This document shows, piece after piece, positions 59,346-64,000 of a stretch of DNA of 64,000 nucleotides. The stretch lies in assembly GCA_944470555.2 (NCBI GenBank), contig OX104130.1, forward strand, positions 48,331,491 through 48,395,490. The letters run 5' to 3'. The stretch's first letter is position 1. The number at the start of each line of letters is the position of its first letter. A program made the translations under genes and the position numbers. Source of the DNA: Heterobilharzia americana. Lineage: Eukaryota; Platyhelminthes; Trematoda; Strigeidida; Schistosomatidae. The notes under the pieces were generated by a model, which saw only the letters and a program-made list of their open reading frames with translations, had not been told where the DNA came from and ran no database searches.

Positions 59346-62300
59346 TAGATTTAATTTTGCTGGTGTTAATTTTTACAGGACTGAGTTGATTAAATTCTCT
59401 TGACAAATGATGCCTAGATAGTACCCTTGATCACATCTTGCTAGCATGATTACTTTCAATTACCTAATAAGTCACTAAAATACGTGTTGACCTAATTATG
59501 GATATCAAGAAGGACGAAACTTGCCTCATGAGTTTCACTATCAGCTACTACTGAACGTTATCGAATCTAGTGATTAGAAATAATCTCGTTTCATATATCC
59601 AGGAACTCATATATCAACATAGGATGACCAAATTAGTCATGATTCAAAATTTGGAAAAATCAAGATGTATTAACTTCAACAAGCTTTTTAGGTTTACTTC
59701 ATGTAGCCTTACTATCACTCAGTTTTTAGAATTATGTTATCAACTAACTGTTTGTGGAACAGAAGTTGATTCTCAGAATTTCGTGAGTTTCCTTTGGCAG
59801 CGGTTTCAAACAAAACCTATATAGTCCTTAGGTTGATCATTTTTTTGTTTAACTAAGAAGTTTGTCCACGTGTGTTTATCATTGGGTGATTTTTAAGTTG
59901 ACATATGTGAATATACCAAATCTGTTGGTAGAGGAGTATTCGCAGTAACATGGCTTGGGATGATAGAAAGACTTGTAGCAAAACTATGAGCAGTAATGCT
60001 TGAAAAAGTCATAAAAGAATCTGATATCTGATGGATAGTTGTTTTATTTTTTAGTCTGACTCTTAGCCTGAAGAAACTTCCTGTTAGGACAGAACTGACA
60101 ATTTTCAAAATTTGCAGCCACTGGAAGAAACCAACAGTAACTGGTATATCTAATATTATTCAGGGAGAAGCCTGTTAGATTTGAAACTGGAAACTAATGA
60201 TCTCCAGTTTCGAATTATTTATTTACAAGTACGAACATTAAAATATTTTGGGGATTATCATTTAGCTAAGCTTGTTTCTTCTTGATTGTTCAGACGACAC
60301 CTGCCTGTATTTTAATTTTTTCTGATTCATCAGGAGTCAGATTACATTTTTCGAACTCACCTGCTGTGGTTTATTATCAGAAGTAAATAATTTATGTTAA
60401 ATATTAAGAAGCATTTTTTTACCAGACAGTTACCAAGATAGTTGCATATATCTATTTTACTTGACTGCATTATTGATATCACTGAGACAAGTGAAAATAA
60501 AGTAGTATTTCACCCGGTTGTCATACAGAGGCTAACTTCACATGAACTCTGAGAGAAGATGTTAGGATGTATCGCTGTGTAGACCCAAGGTGAGGCGAAA
60601 AATGTGGCTGTTATAATGTCATTCTCAAGGACTATTCAAATGATATCAACATGACTGGATAGTTCTCAGAACAGTTGATGACTACACCATATGCAGAGAT
60701 GATAGTTTATAGTATGAAGTAATTGATCACCATTATCATATTTATAGCTTGCATCATTATTCAAATAAAATTTAAAATATATTGATATTAGACTTATGAC
60801 TTCCTAAAATTCATTTCTCATCGATCTGCGGAATGTTTGCGAAAATTATTAACTGGATTCCATATATATAACTTTAGGGATAAGTGATATCCTACGCAAA
60901 ACGTCGTAGGATATAAGTTGTATCGGGAGCTTTTTGGTACATAGAATTTGGCACATTGAAAATTCCTATTTAGATATTAAAAATAAAAGATGGTTTTCGT
61001 GATGGCATATTTCTTTTCAGTTAGGCCATCTTCATCAACTTTATGCTAATATTTAAATGTTACATTTAATGACAATATTATTTGGTAATGACGGTCTAAC
61101 TAACTAAAAGAATGACAAATCTAAATTTTCTGATGAAGCTTATAATTAGAAAAAAAATTGAAACTGGTGAATGGGGTAACTACTTAAAATTGCTAAGAGT
61201 AAAAATAAAGTAAAACAGGTTTTTATTTTACTGACTGCATAACAGTTAACATGAAAACAAGAGGACTTAAGCGGATACACGTTAACGGAATTAAGTAACA
61301 ATAAGGAGGCAGAAAAATGAGAAGACAGAGGATTTGATTTGGATATGAAACAAGGGCCTTGTTAACAAATTATATTCCATTAGGTAAAAAAATGAAATAA
61401 ATTGAAGTTAGACTTTAGTTTACTGTGATGACCAAAGTTATGATACGGGTTGTTCAAATTTCTTCTTAATAAAATGATTAGTTCCAACAGGTGTATAGGG
61501 ACGGCTCCTAGTGTTTGTAGTTAGTGGCATACGGTAACTGTAGAAATCTTGCTTACAGTCACTTTATGGGCGGCATCTAACAAATGTGCAAACAATGAGC
61601 TTTGTATTGTCTTTATGTATTCTTCACTCAGCCAGGTTGGATGATGTTGTGATATCATACGCCCTCTGTAACTAGCGGCTGAACTGATAAATGCACATGG
61701 AATAGGTAGTATCTAGAAGTCCATCTTTATACCCGGCAGCTAAGATTTGCCGACTGTAGAAGATCAAACATAAATTTACTGAGCTTATTGTTCTCTGGAA
61801 AGCCTCACTCAAACGTTATATCACAATCTCGCTTGTCATGTCACTTTTAAATTCAAGTTTTTAGAAACGCAGGTTTCTTAGAGGCTGTAAACACTTTTGG
61901 TTTAGCTTCTGTCTAATGCGTGCACTTCGCCATGAATTTGGCAGGATATTTATATCTAATAAGCGGACTATGTATAATGTCAAGCTCCTTTCCTGTGGTG
62001 CGATCTTAGCATATGAGGTTTGTATAATGAACCAAGCATTTCATCAGATTTCTTTTAAATGTGAAGGGTACAGAGTTACAGAAATGAGTTTTCTGGCTGG
62101 GCGAGTTTAGTTTTTTGTATGCTCTCCGCTATTTTAGCGCATTAATCCGCCACCAGTGAATAAAGATTATTTGTGTAGCAGTCAGTTTATTTACTTAACT
62201 TAACATTGCCTCGATTTGCTTATAAACTGTTGACTAAGTGTGAAGTTATGCAATACGAGTTCAAAATCAAATGTGTGGTATGTTATAGATGCATGATCAG

Positions 62301-62453
62301 CCTTCATATAGATGATAATTACCTGAACATACAAAACTATGTTCCTGAAGTTTCTCTAGATCCCAACACTCATCCAACATTCAGGAAATTCTAGCGTATC
62401 TGAATCATCTTATTGTGTTTTGATGTGATTATTTTGTCTTGTTTTTTGTATAG
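59346..62453. other. Last 3 kb of the cyclase intron
   Basis: No supported feature other than the acceptor. ORFs at 59570-59824, 61916-62110 and 62206-62394 have no recognisable product. Confidence 0.4.
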
Positions 62454-62723
62454 ATTGTTGGACACAAAGACCGTGGTCAGCAGGTTGAGACAATTCTACG
62501 ATTACACTTTCAAAATCTGTCATTTTCAAATGTAGAAGAAGAACTTCCAGTTCCAGCTATTGTCTTTTTTGAAGCTTTTCCCTTCAACTTTGTATTCAAT
62601 CGTGGTATGAAACTTCTCAATATAGGCAGAAGCATGGCGAATGCTTTACCGAATATTATTGGTAGAGTTGTATCAGATATATTTCACTTATCCAGACCTG
62701 TGATACCTTTTACGTGGGATGAT
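62454..62723 (+). CDS. Soluble guanylate cyclase, second coding exon (start of HNOBA domain)
   Basis: This 270-nt exon (90 codons, open in phase 0) lies between a pyrimidine-rich acceptor ending TTTTTTGTATAG and the donor GAT|GTAAGTG. It continues the frame of the exon ending at 30420. KEMNIE followed by IVGHKDRGQQVE matches the H-NOX to HNOBA junction of atypical cyclases with no obvious missing piece. PVPAIVFFEAFPFNFVFNR is the conserved entry to the PAS-like HNOBA signalling domain. GMKLLNIGRSMANALP and LSRPVIPFTWDD follow as in the family. Together the two exons give 253 residues. The coiled-coil and the cyclase catalytic domain must lie downstream. The exon is too short to be found by a plain ORF search and was recognised by homology and splice sites. 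Confidence 0.9.
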
Positions 62724-63435
62724 GTAAGTGAAGCTATATATAGAATCTTTTATTATGTAATATCACTTTTCCATGACTAGTTTCAGGACAATTTCCTTCA
62801 AACATGCTCAATTTTCATTGTTTCCTCATGATTCTTTGTCTTTGTTGACTATTCACAGTGCTTTACCAGTTTTAGATTTAATGCATTAAACACTTCTTTC
62901 ATCTTTAGTAATGATGTATATTCGGTTAACGGTGTTGGAGTGATGTGTTTCAATATACTGGTCACTCACTGTTTGAAAACTGCCTTCATTATGAACTTAT
63001 GCATTACTGAAAGTTATTTGAACCTATCGCGTCGAATATCTGCATTATCCTACTTCACAACATCCTAGTGATATTCATCCTTAAAATTGTTTTTGTGAGA
63101 GGCTGAAACAGAGCAATTTCCTGCCGAGAAATTGGGATGATAAATGATGTCAGTTGTTAAGATAGAAGAAAACATTTCAGACCATAGATGTTTTCTCAGT
63201 ACATCAGAAGTAGGATTAAACCAGACCGTGAGCGACATTGGGATTAGACGCAGGCTTGTAATGAAAGAAAAATGTCCGATAAAATTGTGGTCTTGCATCT
63301 TACATCCATCGCAAAGTTAAAGCATAGATTGATCCTGACCTGGCATCCTGGGTGGAGCAGAATTAAGGTGGCCAACATAAAGCGTGTTAGAGAGTCAAAG
63401 GATCATTGACTTTCAGTGTCTCATTTAAATAAATA

Positions 63436-63541
63436 CTGGGTAATGATTGAAGGTGAGATGTTAATTTGGATCGCGACCAGATTCAAACCAACGATCACCG
63501 GATTTCCTGCCCGATGCTTTACCAACTGGGCTACGAAGTCA
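63436..63541 (-). repeat. tRNA-derived SINE (group S2)
   Basis: On the minus strand TAGCCCAGTTGGTAAAGCA is a good A box and TTGGTTTGAATCTGG a good B box. The tail CTTCAATCATTACCC matches the tail at 35917-35950. The 110-codon plus-strand ORF at 63416-63748 runs across it and is not a gene. Confidence 0.65.
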
Positions 63542-63929
63542 ATTTGGCTTTCTTCATTGATTATTTTTGTGCACCTTGGTGTTCAGTTTATTAGTCAAGT
63601 ATTTCCTTTGATCAAAGTTCACATATATTGTAAAACTCACATGTTTGCTCATAGTATCCCGATAAAAATATCTGGCGTTATGACAGGGTTCAAAACAACA
63701 GCAAGTAGAAAGGATCTATGCAAAGTGATGTTGTCTGTCAATCTGTAAAAAAGCAATTAAATAATAGATTTGTAGGCGTTTATGTCTAATTCTCGTCAAG
63801 ATTTGAGTCAAAACTTTATATCTTCTGACTAAATCCATTTGATTATTTACTATCCTAACTTGTAAACTAGTCCCAAATCCCATTCTACAATTAAATGTTT
63901 CCTTCATCATTTGTGCAATGTTAAAGGTC

Positions 63930-64000
63930 AAGTTTAGACCAGCAGGACACTGTGGACTTAGGCTTTGTGTTTATTGGGGTAATCAACTGCTTGATCAAGA
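63930..64000 (+). repeat. Start of an S1-family repeat, cut by window edge
   Basis: CAGCAGGACACTGTGGACTT and TTAGGCTTTGTGTTTATTGG are decayed counterparts of the opening block of S1 (CTGCAGGAAGCCTAGGGCCT at 10441). Confidence 0.4.

Larger units (their letters stand above)
30421..62453 (+). other. About 32-kb phase-0 intron of the guanylate cyclase gene
   Basis: The intron runs from GTAAGT after residue 163 to the acceptor at 62453. It holds LINE B1, LINE copies A5, A6 and A7, the B2 remnant, a hammerhead SINE, a Penelope-like relic, S1 and S2 repeats and possibly a small nested gene at 57203-57549. No further cyclase exon was seen, and the protein reads straight across the junction. Confidence 0.8.
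62724..64000 (+). other. Start of the next cyclase intron, runs off the window
   Basis: Begins with donor GTAAGTG. Contains an S2 SINE (63436-63541) and the beginning of an S1 repeat. No third cyclase exon was seen in this 1.3 kb. Confidence 0.6.

Noticed and set aside
63416..63748. 110-codon plus-strand ORF
   Set aside because: Runs antisense through the S2 SINE head and into unrelated intron sequence.
1..64000. CRISPR arrays, bacterial operons or prophage
   Set aside because: Spliced genes, LINEs and SINEs show a eukaryotic genome; no regularly spaced repeats were seen.

Overview
The window looks like a piece of a blood-fluke (Schistosoma-type trematode) nuclear genome. It is AT-rich, intron-dominated and crowded with retroposons. 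Pointers to schistosomes are a tRNA-derived SINE carrying a hammerhead ribozyme of the Sm-alpha kind (31826-31996, minus), several copies of EN-RT LINEs with schistosome-like RTE proteins, and a Penelope-like relic. No bacterial-style gene organisation is present. The species cannot be named from the sequence alone.

Host genes. (1) A plus-strand soluble guanylate cyclase of the atypical Gyc-88E-like beta type. Its first coding exon (29932-30420) encodes a whole H-NOX heme domain. The next exon (62454-62723) encodes the start of the HNOBA domain. Both splice sites are phase 0 and enclose an intron of about 32 kb. The cyclase catalytic exons lie beyond the window. (2) A minus-strand gene of unknown function, seen as two internal exons (5681-5822 and 3120-3274) with good splice sites and matching phase. 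(3) A weaker plus-strand pair of candidate 3' exons (57203-57233 and 57316-57549), nested in the cyclase intron and followed by AATAAA.

Mobile DNA. LINE family A (RTE-like) has seven copies: 1-535 (-), 5989-8979 (+), 19493-20550 (+), 22813-23648 (- with an inverted 5' part), 37499-37723 (-), 45710-49211 (+) and 52519-55850 (-). Three of them have recognisable or suggestive target-site duplications. LINE family B has one full-length insertion (40903-44754, -) with a perfect 13-bp target-site duplication and an 865-codon EN-RT frame broken only near its end, plus an old 3' remnant (58598-59010, -). Its extreme 5' end can be folded as an HDV-like self-cleaving ribozyme. A tRNA-derived repeat family (S1) occurs at 10423, 10790, 14594, 24135, 27930, 51001 and 63930. 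A second tRNA-like SINE group (S2) occurs at 3518, 35917, 56320 and 63436. Probable LTR-retrotransposon (21936 on) and Penelope-like (about 35280-35640) fragments complete the set.

Layout: minus-strand gene and LINE A2 (1-9 kb); AT-rich non-coding DNA with S1 repeats (9-19 kb); nested retroposons (19.5-24.6 kb); upstream region and first exon of the cyclase (25-30.4 kb); the 32-kb cyclase intron filled with LINEs and SINEs (30.4-62.4 kb); second cyclase exon and the start of its next intron (62.4-64 kb). LINE copies A2 and A7 form a long inverted pair around cyclase exon 1, and A4/A7 form a direct pair, so this locus looks prone to rearrangement. The strongest candidates for something little described are the HDV-like ribozyme fold at the TSD-defined 5' end of LINE B1, and a tRNA-like head plus hammerhead relic joined to a LINE 5' end inside a twin-priming-like insertion.
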